A DNA stretch of 64,000 bases. Origin: Ferruginibacter sp. Lineage in GTDB: Bacteria; Bacteroidota; Bacteroidia; Chitinophagales; Chitinophagaceae. Of this stretch, positions 24,698 through 33,844 are shown in pieces (positions within the stretch are counted from its first letter, which is position 1; the number at the start of each line of letters is the position of its first letter). Both the position numbers and the translations under genes were made by a program. Location of the stretch: positions 186,001 through 250,000 of the forward strand of contig NZ_JAQBNR010000024.1 of assembly GCF_028288465.1 (NCBI RefSeq), given 5' to 3'. A model generated the notes under the pieces. The model ran no database searches, had not been told where the DNA came from, and worked only from the letters and a program-made list of their open reading frames with translations.

Positions 24698-26077
24698 CTA
24701 AATCACTTCATGAATATCTTTCATCAGTCTTTTGGCGATGTTATCCGCGGTAGTTTCAAAATTGCTTTCCGCATAAATACGGATGATTGGTTCCGTGTTG
24801 CTGGTACGAAGATGTACCCAGTCGTTATCAAATTCTATCTTCAAGCCGTCTTCAGCATTGATCGGCTGATTTTTATACTTGTCTTTAATTTTTTCAAATA
24901 TGGATTGAACGTTGACGCCGGTTGAGAGGGTAATTTTATTTTTGCTGATAAAATAGCCAGGATAAGTATTTCTTAACTGCTTAATACTTTTTTTACTGTT
25001 GGCAAGATGCGTTAAAAACAGGGCGATGCCGATTAAAGCATCCCGGCCATAGTGCAGATCAGGTACAATTATTCCCCCGTTGCCCTCTCCGCCAATTACT
25101 GCATTCACTTCCTTCATTTTGTTCACCACATTTACTTCTCCAACTGCACTTGGGAAATATTCACCACCATGCGTTACAGTAACATCCTTCAATGCTTTAG
25201 TGGAGGACATATTGGAAACAGAATTGCCCTTTCTTTTGCTAAGTACATAATCGGCCACAGCGACCAATGTATATTCTTCACCAAACATGCTGCCGTCTTC
25301 ACAAACAAAACACAGGCGGTCAACATCCGGATCTACTGCTATACCAAGGCTGGCATTTTGTTTTACCACTTCTGCACTTAAACCTGTAAGATGCTCTGGT
25401 AAAGGTTCAGGATTGTGCGCAAATTTGCCGTTTACTTCTGCATTCAGCACTTCAATTTCTTTAACACCCAATGCCCGTAACAAAGCCGGTACTGCAATGG
25501 CGCCCGTACTGTTTACAGCATCAATAACTATTTTAAATTTTGCCTTTTTTATGGCGGCAACGTCCACCAAATCATAGTTTACAACAGCATCAATGTGCTT
25601 TTGTAAGGCATCTTCATTCGTTGTAGTTACGCCGAGTTTATCAACAGGTACAAAAGTAAATTCTTCGGCAGCTGCAATTCTCAATACTTCTGTTCCTTCA
25701 GCTGCGTTGATAAATTCACCCTTGCTATTGAGTAGTTTTAAAGCGTTCCATTCTTTTGGATTATGACTCGCAGTCAATATAATGCCACCAGCCGCATTTT
25801 CGAATACCACGGCCATTTCTACAGTCGGTGTTGTACTATAGTCAAGATCCACCACATCAAATCCAAGTGCATTTAAAGTACTGATGACAAGATTTTTAAC
25901 CATGGCGCCACTGATGCGGCCGTCACGTCCCAGCACAATCTTTCTGTTTGCCCCTTCCTTCATTAACAGGGTGCCGTAGGCAGCAGTAAACTTGACTACA
26001 TCCAATGGAGTAAGGTTGTCGTTTGTTTTGCCCCCGATGGTGCCGCGGATGCCTGAAATGCTTTTTATTAATGCCAT
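24698..26077 (-). CDS. glmM: Phosphoglucosamine mutase (alpha-D-phosphohexomutase)
   Basis: Interconverts glucosamine 6-phosphate and glucosamine 1-phosphate for peptidoglycan and LPS precursors; phosphomannomutase activity cannot be excluded. From the ATG at 26077 the protein has 459 residues and starts MALIKSISGIRGTIGG, as expected for the family. The phosphoserine loop is LTASHNP (Ser104), the metal loop DPDVDRL, the sugar loop GEGNGG, and the phosphate loop RTSNTEPIIRI. A longer open frame reaches 26305 but would overlap the DUF3857 gene and adds an unrelated 76 residues, so it is rejected. Confidence 0.92.
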   Translation of the reverse strand: MALIKSISGIRGTIGGKTNDNLTPLDVVKFTAAYGTLLMKEGANRKIVLGRDGRISGAMVKNLVISTLNALGFDVVDLDYSTTPTVEMAVVFENAAGGIILTASHNPKEWNALKLLNSKGEFINAAEGTEVLRIAAAEEFTFVPVDKLGVTTTNEDALQKHIDAVVNYDLVDVAAIKKAKFKIVIDAVNSTGAIAVPALLRALGVKEIEVLNAEVNGKFAHNPEPLPEHLTGLSAEVVKQNASLGIAVDPDVDRLCFVCEDGSMFGEEYTLVAVADYVLSKRKGNSVSNMSSTKALKDVTVTHGGEYFPSAVGEVNVVNKMKEVNAVIGGEGNGGIIVPDLHYGRDALIGIALFLTHLANSKKSIKQLRNTYPGYFISKNKITLSTGVNVQSIFEKIKDKYKNQPINAEDGLKIEFDNDWVHLRTSNTEPIIRIYAESNFETTADNIAKRLMKDIHEVI

Positions 26078-26237
26078 TTGCTGCCAAATATTAGGTGAGC
26101 GGCAAAGATAAGAAATACGGCACTGCTTCCAAAGCCCAAAAACCACCCGCCGGGCAATACTGAAACCAGCAGCGGTTTCAAAAGCTGATTTTAGGATAGC
26201 AATCGTTTGCCTGAATTTCCGTAAAAGACTAAATTGC

Positions 26238-28145
26238 CTAGTCCTTTTTGACAAATACCAGTTTAGATCTGTCTGACGTGTAAATTTTTGAAAAAAAGTC
26301 GGCAAGGAGCACCGCGTCTGTTGCGGGATAACGGCCGCTGTTTCGCTGCATAATTCTTACATACGATACTTTGCGTTCGTTTACTTTTATTGTAGAAGAA
26401 TAGGTTCCGAATTTTGTATCAATGGTCACATTGGCCGGTATACTCTCCGCTGTATACCCTGCAGGTATGGTTATTTCCACCGAATCCACATCTGTAAAGG
26501 CATAAGGTATTTTGATATCAAATTTCCTTTTATCCGCCTGTGTAATTTTTGTGGTGGATTTATTTAGGACGTCGGGGGAAATAAATAATCTTTTGCCTGA
26601 GATGCTGGCAAAATTATTGGCCGTTAATTCAAGTTTTTCCGTGACTACCGGCAAGGCGGCTTTCTGCGTAGCATAATTAAAGCTGCTAACATCGTAGGAG
26701 GGCAGATTGAGTTCTTCTTTTAAAATTTCAGCAATCTTTTCTTTATTAACTGCGTCCAGCATTCCCTGTAGTTCATCCTGCTGCTGGGCCTTGTATTTTG
26801 TTTCAATACTGGCAGTTAGCTTTCCTTCTTCATTGACATCAGCGGCAATTTTTCTTGTCTGCAAATTTTCCAGCTTGTTATAATCAGGCGTGTGAACCAG
26901 GGTTCCGCCATTTTCATCTACCAGCAGGGCATACCGGTTGCTTGTAAACCCACTGAGATAACCCATAGGTAAGGTTTGGCTTGTACACTCCAGCCACACC
27001 GTATCTTTTGGCTGTGGCACGCAAACAATAATGTGATTGAACTGGTTCGATGGAAAGTCAGCCAGTAAAGCCGTACGGTTTTGACCTGCTTTTATCAATG
27101 TATAATACGACTTAATACCAGCTTCTTTCAACAGTGAATACATATAGTTGCTCAGTGCTTTGCAATCGCCGTAAGCTTTCGATGCAACATAGCTGGCATC
27201 GAAAGTTTGCCATCCGCCGATACCCAATTGAATACTGATGTAACGGGTATTCTTTTGCATGTACTCATACAAAATTTTAATTTTCTCTTTTGATGAACCA
27301 ACATTATCTGTAAGTGCATGCACCTGTTGTTTTATGTTAGCCGGCAATTGATCCCGGCCGATATTAAGTGCATAAATAAACTTACCAAATTCCTTCCAGT
27401 CGTTCATATTACCGGTGTAATGCTGAATTTCAAAATTGGAAGGTGCCAGGAAAACAGCGGTCGTAATTTCGTGCCACTCCGGCTGATACCGCTCACTTTC
27501 AATGGCGGGCAATTTTTCAACAGACCACTCATACTGTTGTGATTCTTTCAATAGCGTTTTTTGCGGCTCTTTGTTATAATTAAATACTTTATAACGGAGG
27601 TTATAATCCAGCGGACATTCAACAATGAGTTTACTTTTTTCCACTGCAAAGTTTTCGTCTTCTATTGGGAGCCAATGTGGCAAATAAAAAACACCTTTTA
27701 ATTCAACTTCTGTTTGGTATTCTACTGTGTAGGGATACATGCGGCAGTTAAAATTATGGTGCTTAATCCTGGCGTCATCTGCAAGAGAAGATTCTGATGA
27801 ACCGCTTAAATCCTGCACTTCACTCTTTTTGAGGGATTTTATCTTTTTCCCATTTTCATCGAATAGTGTGCCTGCAATATTTTCTACCGAAATAAACTGA
27901 TCATAATTCTCCGTTAATCCAGCTGCATTTTCACCCGCTGCGTTTAATATGGTAACCGCATATTTATTGTATAAAACCGCCTTGCCCGCATTTTTAATTA
28001 CCACCCTTAGTTCTTCCATTCTTTTTACAACATTGGCGTGCGGAAGTAACTCTGCCGGAATTAACTTTACATCATAATTAGTTTGGGCAAATGCTGATAA
28101 AAAGCAAGTGGCACTGAAGAGCGATACTAAACAATATTTTTTCAT
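26238..28145 (-). CDS. DUF3857 transglutaminase-like exported protein (Cys intact)
   Basis: A 635-residue exported protein with a signal peptide ending AFAQ (about residue 20). Residues about 50-230 form the DUF3857 beta domain. The central transglutaminase-like domain has the full triad region: KAYGDCKALSN with Cys328, FNHIIVCVPQPKDTVWLECT with the His and Asp/Glu part. A DUF3858-like beta domain closes the protein (YAFTDVDSVEITIPAGYTAESIP). The reaction of these proteins is unknown; peptide-bond cleavage or cross-linking in the periplasm is possible. It follows the paralogue at 28148-30166 by two bases, so the two genes form an operon. Confidence 0.88.
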   Translation of the reverse strand: MKKYCLVSLFSATCFLSAFAQTNYDVKLIPAELLPHANVVKRMEELRVVIKNAGKAVLYNKYAVTILNAAGENAAGLTENYDQFISVENIAGTLFDENGKKIKSLKKSEVQDLSGSSESSLADDARIKHHNFNCRMYPYTVEYQTEVELKGVFYLPHWLPIEDENFAVEKSKLIVECPLDYNLRYKVFNYNKEPQKTLLKESQQYEWSVEKLPAIESERYQPEWHEITTAVFLAPSNFEIQHYTGNMNDWKEFGKFIYALNIGRDQLPANIKQQVHALTDNVGSSKEKIKILYEYMQKNTRYISIQLGIGGWQTFDASYVASKAYGDCKALSNYMYSLLKEAGIKSYYTLIKAGQNRTALLADFPSNQFNHIIVCVPQPKDTVWLECTSQTLPMGYLSGFTSNRYALLVDENGGTLVHTPDYNKLENLQTRKIAADVNEEGKLTASIETKYKAQQQDELQGMLDAVNKEKIAEILKEELNLPSYDVSSFNYATQKAALPVVTEKLELTANNFASISGKRLFISPDVLNKSTTKITQADKRKFDIKIPYAFTDVDSVEITIPAGYTAESIPANVTIDTKFGTYSSTIKVNERKVSYVRIMQRNSGRYPATDAVLLADFFSKIYTSDRSKLVFVKKD

Positions 28146-28147
28146 GG

Positions 28148-30166
28148 TTACTTCTTTTTGAATACAATTTGTTCTGCATGCTTTTTTACGATGTAATCGA
28201 AAAAATTCCTGAGTGTTTCGTAGTCTTCCGGTAAAAAAGTGGCTTTTTCAAGTTTTACCCTGGAACGCAGCATAACCGATTCATCTGTTTTTGATACCAA
28301 ATATTCAAAGAACCCCTCACCATCATTCAGGCTTACTTTAGCTGATTTAGGTATTTCATCTACCGCGTATCCCTTCGGTATTTCAATCTGAAAATTATAT
28401 GTTTCATCCATTTTATAAGGCATTTCCACCGGGTACTTTCTTTCTGCAGCTGTAAAGAAATTTTCTTTATACCCTTCTTTCAGCATCGGGTTAAAATAGA
28501 TGATATTGCTGCTGTTATCACCATCAATTGTGATGTTATGCGACATGCGGATGGACTTTTCTCCATCCTTTTCATCTTCATATTTTATATCATCAATAGA
28601 AAAATCACCACTGTAAGATTCTTTTAATTTCTTCTCAAAAGCCTCTTTTCCATTGTCAATAAACTTGTCTCGAATGTTGCTTGATTCGTAGTAGCCAAGT
28701 ATGGTTGTAAGCGAACCAGACCATTTACCAGCCTTCGTTTCATCGTTAAAAAGCATTACATTGGTAAATTTTGATTCTCTTAAACTGTCGGCAAAAAAAT
28801 ATACCGGCTCCACTTCTTTATTGATTGTTCGGGCTGCACCATTATAGCAGTTTTCAGGTAACTTATTAAATCCAAGATAGGGTTCGGAGGCATCTAAAAA
28901 GTAGCGCTTCCCGTCAATGTCCAATCTGCATATAACATAATTGTACCGGTTAATAAGCGGATAAATCTCATTGGTAAAGCCGTTGGACCTGGTGCTTAAA
29001 ATAACAGGATTCGCCTGCATGCCTTCGTGCCGCAACATCGCCGTTAATAACAGATTAACGTCTGCCACGGAGCCATTTTTATTTTTAAATGTTTCCTTCA
29101 TGCCAGTTGTTAAATAAATTCCGTGACGGCCGTTACATTTAAAGGAATTTTTTACAAAGGCATATATTTTTTTTGCTTCCTCCAGGTTATCCGTGGTACC
29201 AGCCTTTATAGCTTTCATATCATCGTTTAACCAACCATTATCTTTATCAAGCCTTTCTCCAAAATCTTCATCTTTTAACAAAGCATCGGATACCGTATGC
29301 CAGTTGCCCATAATATCGTGGTAAGGCATATTAGGAAATTGTTGTCCTGACATCTGAAATTCTATTTTGGAAATATGGTTATCCAAAGAAGTAAGGAATT
29401 TTTCTTCCTTCATGGCAGGTACGTTCTTCATAACCCAGCGGGTAGATGTATTTGTCGCAGGAATTGTATAGGTTTCAGTCCGCATCCCCTCTCCCTGTTC
29501 CCTCACGCTATAAGTTGTAGTCCTCGTATCAGATTTCTTAATATCAAATGGATTGTAGCCTTGCGATAAAAATACGTACTCAAAAAAATTAGGTAAATCA
29601 AGATTATACTCGCTCCAAACTCTTGGGTAGCTTCCCTGGAAAACCCACTCCTGCAGGTTAAACAAAAAGTCGGAATTGATGGTATAAGAATATTCAATGA
29701 TGGAGCCCTCTTTCAACGCAGGCATTGTAAACTTCCTGACAATATGATTTTTATCCTGCTTGTCTTTAAACACAGCATCCTTATCCAGCTTTGTTTCTGT
29801 CACTACTCCGTTTTCAAGATTATACGTGCTGGCCTTCAGGGATTCCAATCTTTCTTCTGAATTGGTTTTAGTGGAAATATACAGTGGTATTTCCACGCTT
29901 GCCAAGTCGAATCCCTTTTTATTGATAATTTTTATGCGTCGCTGGTGTTTGTATATCAGGCTGAACCATCCCTTGTTATTGCCATCAAATGAACTGCTGC
30001 CTATGTCAGCGATAATGACCGCCCCGTAGGAAGTATCTACTTTTAAATTGTCGATATTAAAATCTGCGGGTAAAACATGATTGAATTTGATACCAGGCTT
30101 ATCCTGGGCGTAGAGTTTTGAACATAGCAATACAACTGCTAATAGTAATACAGGACATCTTTTCAT
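28148..30166 (-). CDS. DUF3857 transglutaminase-like exported protein (catalytic Cys replaced)
   Basis: A 672-residue paralogue of the next gene with the same order: signal peptide (ending LYAQ), DUF3857 domain, transglutaminase-like domain, DUF3858-like domain. Where the paralogue has GDCKALSN, this one has GSVADVNLLL: the Cys position is Val367 while the spacing to the next conserved Gly is the same. It is therefore likely not a cysteine enzyme. I recall a Bacteroidota subfamily with the same GxVAD/E pattern, so the loss looks inherited rather than recent. The two-base gap to the downstream gene suggests joint expression and perhaps a complex of active and inactive partners. Confidence 0.85.
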   Translation of the reverse strand: MKRCPVLLLAVVLLCSKLYAQDKPGIKFNHVLPADFNIDNLKVDTSYGAVIIADIGSSSFDGNNKGWFSLIYKHQRRIKIINKKGFDLASVEIPLYISTKTNSEERLESLKASTYNLENGVVTETKLDKDAVFKDKQDKNHIVRKFTMPALKEGSIIEYSYTINSDFLFNLQEWVFQGSYPRVWSEYNLDLPNFFEYVFLSQGYNPFDIKKSDTRTTTYSVREQGEGMRTETYTIPATNTSTRWVMKNVPAMKEEKFLTSLDNHISKIEFQMSGQQFPNMPYHDIMGNWHTVSDALLKDEDFGERLDKDNGWLNDDMKAIKAGTTDNLEEAKKIYAFVKNSFKCNGRHGIYLTTGMKETFKNKNGSVADVNLLLTAMLRHEGMQANPVILSTRSNGFTNEIYPLINRYNYVICRLDIDGKRYFLDASEPYLGFNKLPENCYNGAARTINKEVEPVYFFADSLRESKFTNVMLFNDETKAGKWSGSLTTILGYYESSNIRDKFIDNGKEAFEKKLKESYSGDFSIDDIKYEDEKDGEKSIRMSHNITIDGDNSSNIIYFNPMLKEGYKENFFTAAERKYPVEMPYKMDETYNFQIEIPKGYAVDEIPKSAKVSLNDGEGFFEYLVSKTDESVMLRSRVKLEKATFLPEDYETLRNFFDYIVKKHAEQIVFKKK

Positions 30167-30294
30167 TTGGAGCAGGTTTGGGTATAGGTTTCGAAATTAA
30201 ATAATGGACAATATCATAAAGACAGCAATATAACGTATTATTTTTAAATAAATTTCATCCACAGCCTGATAATATATAAAAAAAATAATGAGCT

Positions 30295-30335
30295 AAAAAG
30301 ACAATGACTACCCCTTTAACAGAGGCAGCCATTGT
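30295..30335 (-). terminator. Terminator of the efp-accB-accC transcript
   Basis: On the minus strand a 15-base stem with three G-U pairs (ACAATGGCTGCCTCT / AGGGGTAGTCATTGT) with a five-base loop is followed by CTTTTT, 25 bases after the accC stop. Confidence 0.8.
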
Positions 30336-30359
30336 TTGTAAAAAGTCAGGAGGAATAAT

Positions 30360-31700
30360 CTATTTCATTTTAAAACTCTCCATAAATTTGGTATTAAAAT
30401 CACCTTTTCTAAAGGCTTCGTTTTTCATCAGCTGCAGATGAAAGGGAATGGTCGTTTTTACTCCTTCGATTATATATTCGCTTAATGCCCGGTGCATGGT
30501 ATCGATTGCTTCTTCCCTGGTTTGTGCCACCGTGATTAATTTACCAATCATGCTATCATAGTAGGGAGGAATTACATAGCCTGCATAAACATGACTGTCT
30601 ACCCTTACGCCATGCCCTCCGGGTGTGTGTAATACGGTTATCTTCCCCGGACTTGGACGAAAATCGTTGTACGGATCTTCCGCATTGATCCGGCATTCGA
30701 TGGCATGCATTTGAGGATAATAATTTTTACCGCTTACTTTATGCCCGGCGGCGATTTTTATCTGCTCTTTTATCAAATCATAATTCACTACTTCTTCCGT
30801 AACACAATGTTCTACCTGGATACGGGTGTTCATTTCCATGAAATAAAAATTGCGGTGCTTATCTACCAAAAACTCAATGGTACCAACGCTTTCATAATTA
30901 ATAGCACTGGCAGCTTTAATAGCCGCATTGCCCATTGCTTCACGCAATTCGGTGGTCATAAATGGCGATGGTGATTCTTCCACAAGCTTTTGATGGCGGC
31001 GTTGGATAGAACAATCCCGTTCACTTAAATGGCATACATTTCCAAACTGGTCCCCTGCTATCTGTATTTCAATATGCCTTGGCTCTTCCACAAATTTTTC
31101 CATGTAAATGCCATCATTTTTAAATGATGCGGCTGCTTCTGTTTTGGCATTATCAAAGGCTTTCTCCATTTCACTTTCTTCCCAAACCACACGCATTCCC
31201 TTTCCTCCACCACCGGCTGTAGCCTTTAATATTACCGGGTAACCAACCTGGTTTTTTGCAAGGCTTTTTGCCTGCTCAACACTTTCCAGTAAACCACCGC
31301 TGCCAGGTACTACGGGCACACCAGCTTTAATCATTGTTTCTTTGGCGGTGATTTTGTCGCCCATGGCGTTGATCATATCAGGTGTTGGTCCGATAAATTT
31401 TATCCCATGATCAGTACATATCTGGGCAAACTTGGCATTCTCTGCCAGAAAGCCATAACCAGGATGAATTGCATCTGCATTGGTTATTTCCGCTGCCGCC
31501 ATGATATGGGGAATATTGAGGTAAGAATCCATGCTGCTGGGCTTACCTATACATACTGCTTCATCTGCAAATTTTACGTGCAAACTATCTTTATCTGCGG
31601 TGGAATAAACGGCTACCGTTTTAATGCCCATCTCCTTGCAGGTACGTATAATACGCAGGGCTATTTCTCCGCGGTTGGCAATTAATATTTTTTTAAACAC
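30360..31700 (-). CDS. accC: Acetyl-CoA carboxylase, biotin carboxylase subunit
   Basis: Carboxylates the biotin of AccB using ATP and bicarbonate, the first half of malonyl-CoA synthesis. The N-domain starts [17 protein letters not shown]. The ATP-grasp part has the glycine loop [19 protein letters not shown], the [20 protein letters not shown] motif and [10 protein letters not shown] with metal ligands and the catalytic Arg. The GTG at 31700 gives the canonical [11 protein letters not shown] start (446 residues); a TTG at 31709 lies at the edge of a 7-base tandem repeat and is less likely. Order efp-accB-accC is common in bacteria. Confidence 0.95.
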   Translation of the reverse strand: MFKKILIANRGEIALRIIRTCKEMGIKTVAVYSTADKDSLHVKFADEAVCIGKPSSMDSYLNIPHIMAAAEITNADAIHPGYGFLAENAKFAQICTDHGIKFIGPTPDMINAMGDKITAKETMIKAGVPVVPGSGGLLESVEQAKSLAKNQVGYPVILKATAGGGGKGMRVVWEESEMEKAFDNAKTEAAASFKNDGIYMEKFVEEPRHIEIQIAGDQFGNVCHLSERDCSIQRRHQKLVEESPSPFMTTELREAMGNAAIKAASAINYESVGTIEFLVDKHRNFYFMEMNTRIQVEHCVTEEVVNYDLIKEQIKIAAGHKVSGKNYYPQMHAIECRINAEDPYNDFRPSPGKITVLHTPGGHGVRVDSHVYAGYVIPPYYDSMIGKLITVAQTREEAIDTMHRALSEYIIEGVKTTIPFHLQLMKNEAFRKGDFNTKFMESFKMK

Positions 31701-31708
31701 GACATTCA

Positions 31709-31736
31709 ATTAAAAATTAAAAATTAAAAATTAAAA
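31709..31736. repeat. Tandem 7-base AT repeat between accB and accC
   Basis: Four perfect copies of ATTAAAA in a row, with an inverted relative (GAATTTTTAATTTT) about 30 bases further on. The transcript here could fold into a long AU-rich hairpin between the two genes. Confidence 0.7.
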
Positions 31737-31785
31737 TTCATCCAAAACCAATGACCCTTTTTAGTTTTGAATTTTTAATTTTCAC

Positions 31786-32274
31786 CTAGCTAGGATCTAC
31801 TAAAAATAAGGGCTGATCATACTCTACCGGGCTGGAATCTTCCACCAATACCTTGACTATTTTTCCTTTTACTTCACTTTCAATTTCATTGAAAAGCTTC
31901 ATTGCCTCGATGATACATACTACTTTACCCTGTGTTACTTCATCTCCCACATTTACAAAAATGGGCTTTCCCGGACCTGACTGACGGTAGAAAGTACCGA
32001 TCATCGGGCTTTTGATGGTAATGTAATTATCTGATTTGGGAGCTTCTGCAGGTGGTGCTGTAATGGTGGCAGCGGGAGGAGGAATTTGGGGGGCGGCTGG
32101 TTGCTGGGGCTGATTTGAGTAAATTTGTCCTGACTGGCCTCCCGCAATAATGTGCTGAACGGGGTCTTTCTTTTGTTTAACGGTTATTTTAATGCCTTCT
32201 TCTTCAATTGTAATTTCACCGATGTTGGTTTTATTAATGAGCTTAACCAGCTCCTGGATTTGTTTTATGTCCAT
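31786..32274 (-). CDS. accB: Acetyl-CoA carboxylase, biotin carboxyl carrier protein
   Basis: Carries the carboxylated biotin between AccC and the carboxyltransferase. The 162-residue protein has an N-terminal helical domain (MDIKQIQELVKLINKTN) with a small beta part, a Pro/Ala/Gln-rich linker (about 50-80), and the biotinyl domain (about 84-162). The biotinylated Lys126 lies in EAMKLFNEIES; the family consensus is EAMKxMN, so Met is Leu-Phe here. PMIGTFYRQ marks the protruding thumb typical of AccB. It lies 220 bases downstream of efp and 85 bases upstream of accC. Confidence 0.95.
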   Translation of the reverse strand: MDIKQIQELVKLINKTNIGEITIEEEGIKITVKQKKDPVQHIIAGGQSGQIYSNQPQQPAAPQIPPPAATITAPPAEAPKSDNYITIKSPMIGTFYRQSGPGKPIFVNVGDEVTQGKVVCIIEAMKLFNEIESEVKGKIVKVLVEDSSPVEYDQPLFLVDPS

Positions 32275-32443
32275 ATTGAAAGGTTAAAATGGTTTTTTAT
32301 TAGAACGGGCGGCTAAGGTAGGTAATGATTTATTAATACCGCCGATTTAAAATTTAAAAAATAGAAAAAAAAGGGCCAAAATGGCAAAAAACATAAAAAA
32401 AAAGGGCTAAAATGGTCTTTTTTACCCATTTTTTTCAATAATT

Positions 32444-32477
32444 AAAAAAGGACAATCTTTTAAAATTGCCCTTTTTT
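32444..32477 (-). terminator. Terminator downstream of efp
   Basis: On the minus strand a 13-base stem (AAAAAAGGGCAAT / ATTGTCCTTTTTT, one G-U pair) with an eight-base loop ends in T's, 17 bases after the efp stop. It may reduce read-through into accB. Confidence 0.7.
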
Positions 32478-32494
32478 ATTAAAATATTTTAAGT

Positions 32495-33064
32495 TTAAGC
32501 CTCTTTCACTCTTTCTACGTATTCCCCGGTCTTGGTATTAATTCTGATCAATTCTCCTTCATTTACAAATAAGGGCACATTAACGGTTGCGCCTGTTTCA
32601 ACTGTGGCTGGTTTAAGCGTTTTGGTGGCAGTGTCTCCACGCATGCCAGGTTCGCTGTAGGTAACCATTAATACTATCTTATCCGGTAATTCAACGCCCA
32701 TAGGTAAGTCAGTTTCGCCATTGATCAATACTGATACCTCCTGGCCGTCTTTCAAAAAACGTGGGGCATCTACCATTGTTTCCGGTACGGTTATCTGTTC
32801 AAAGGTTTCCACATCCATAAAGCTATAACCCGTATCATCTTTATATAAATACTGGTAGGTTTTCTTTTCTACTCTAACCGGAAAAATAGTTTCACCACTG
32901 TTCCATGTCAATTCAATCGTACGGCTGTTATCAACCCCTTTTAATTTAGCCCAAACCTTTGCGGCTGCCCGGGCAGTTTTATTTTGACCGAATTCTATTA
33001 CCGTGTACAAACTACCATCTACTTTGATGATCAGGCCTGAGCGCATGTCTGCTGTTGTTGCCAT
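32495..33064 (-). CDS. efp: Elongation factor P, Arg32-type loop
   Basis: Helps ribosomes stalled at proline stretches. The 189-residue protein has the three EF-P domains: KOW-like (about 1-64), OB (65-128) and the C-terminal OB with the signature YSEPGMRGDTATKTLKPATVETG and end INTKTGEYVERVK. The tip loop of domain I is not the usual KPGKG. It reads NKTARAAAK with Arg32 at the tip, matching by position the NKSGRNAA loop of EF-P proteins whose Arg32 is rhamnosylated by EarP (as in Pseudomonas). The Arg codon is at 32971-32969. Whether this lineage has EarP or uses an unmodified loop cannot be seen here. Confidence 0.94.
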   Translation of the reverse strand: MATTADMRSGLIIKVDGSLYTVIEFGQNKTARAAAKVWAKLKGVDNSRTIELTWNSGETIFPVRVEKKTYQYLYKDDTGYSFMDVETFEQITVPETMVDAPRFLKDGQEVSVLINGETDLPMGVELPDKIVLMVTYSEPGMRGDTATKTLKPATVETGATVNVPLFVNEGELIRINTKTGEYVERVKEA

Positions 33065-33211
33065 GTTGATTTATTTATTTGCTTGTTAAGTTTATTGCAC
33101 CACCGCAATTATTTAAGGCGGGCTGCAAAAGTAGGAATAGTAACGGTAAAACTAAAATTTAAACCTTTGCTCAGAATTTGCTCCTTTTAAAACTGTGACG
33201 AAATCCAGGAC

Positions 33212-33763
33212 ATGCCCTTAACAGCAGCTTTACAATTTTCAAATTATCTTCACAAAAAATTCAGCGTGAAAAAATTAATACTATTCGCAAGCTTTATCGG
33301 CTGTTCAATTATCGCATTGTCACAAACTGATTCTTCTGCCAAAGCATTGCCCAAATTCGAAACGATTCCTTCTTTCGCTATTTACTCCTTACCCGACAGC
33401 ACTGTTTTTTCCAACAAAGACCTGCATAAAAACAAGCCTTTTATAATTATGTTTTTCAGTCCTGATTGCGAGCATTGCCAAAAAGAAATGAAAGAGTTAC
33501 TGGCCTATAAAGAAGAATTAAAAAACATCAGGATATTGATGGCTTCTCCCGGCAGCTATCCTATGATAAAACAATTTTACCAGGACTATGGTGTCGCCTC
33601 CATGCCAAATATCAAAATGGGACACGACGACAATTTCGCATTGGGAAGCATTTTTCAACTAAGAACCTTCCCCTCCATTTTTGTTTATGACCAGCAGGGT
33701 AAACTGTCCAAAGCCTTTGTTGGCAATATTAGTGTACCGGCCATCCTGGATGCAGCGAAATAA
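33212..33763 (+). CDS. Exported thioredoxin-fold protein (TlpA/redoxin-like)
   Basis: A 183-residue protein with a hydrophobic export segment (about residues 21-38, LILFASFIGCSIIALSQ) and a thioredoxin fold. The redox site is FFSPDCEHCQKEM (Cys86, Cys89), the cis-Pro is in LRTFPSIFVYDQQGKL. The CEHC pair resembles alkyl-hydroperoxide/TlpA-like proteins of Bacteroidota, so a periplasmic thiol reductant or oxidant role is likely, exact substrate unknown. The first ATG at 33212 gives a long N-region; a GTG at 33266 would start directly at VKKLILF and is a good alternative. It is divergent from efp. Confidence 0.85.
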   Translation: MPLTAALQFSNYLHKKFSVKKLILFASFIGCSIIALSQTDSSAKALPKFETIPSFAIYSLPDSTVFSNKDLHKNKPFIIMFFSPDCEHCQKEMKELLAYKEELKNIRILMASPGSYPMIKQFYQDYGVASMPNIKMGHDDNFALGSIFQLRTFPSIFVYDQQGKLSKAFVGNISVPAILDAAK

Positions 33764-33799
33764 TTTCATTTTCAATTATTACCCAATGACGTAATGCGC

Positions 33800-33807
33800 T
33801 ACCTTTG
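33800..33807 (+). promoter_or_regulatory. Putative -7 box of the mdh promoter
   Basis: TACCTTTG followed by C fits TAnnTTTG and lies 37 bases before the mdh ATG. I see no TTTG at the expected upstream distance, so the promoter call is weak. Confidence 0.35.
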
Positions 33808-33844
33808 CAGCGCAAATTATTTTTCTACTTAAAAAATATATATT

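Noticed and set aside
26078..26305. N-terminal extension of glmM by 76 residues
   Set aside because: The extension shows no family likeness, overlaps the end of the DUF3857 gene, and the ATG at 26077 gives the canonical start.
28148..30166. DUF3857 paralogue as a recent pseudogene
   Set aside because: The frame is intact over 672 codons, domains are complete and the Cys-to-Val change sits in an otherwise conserved block, so it is a maintained protein.
31709..31736. Tandem ATTAAAA array as a CRISPR-like repeat
   Set aside because: Units are 7 bases with no spacers; a simple microsatellite.
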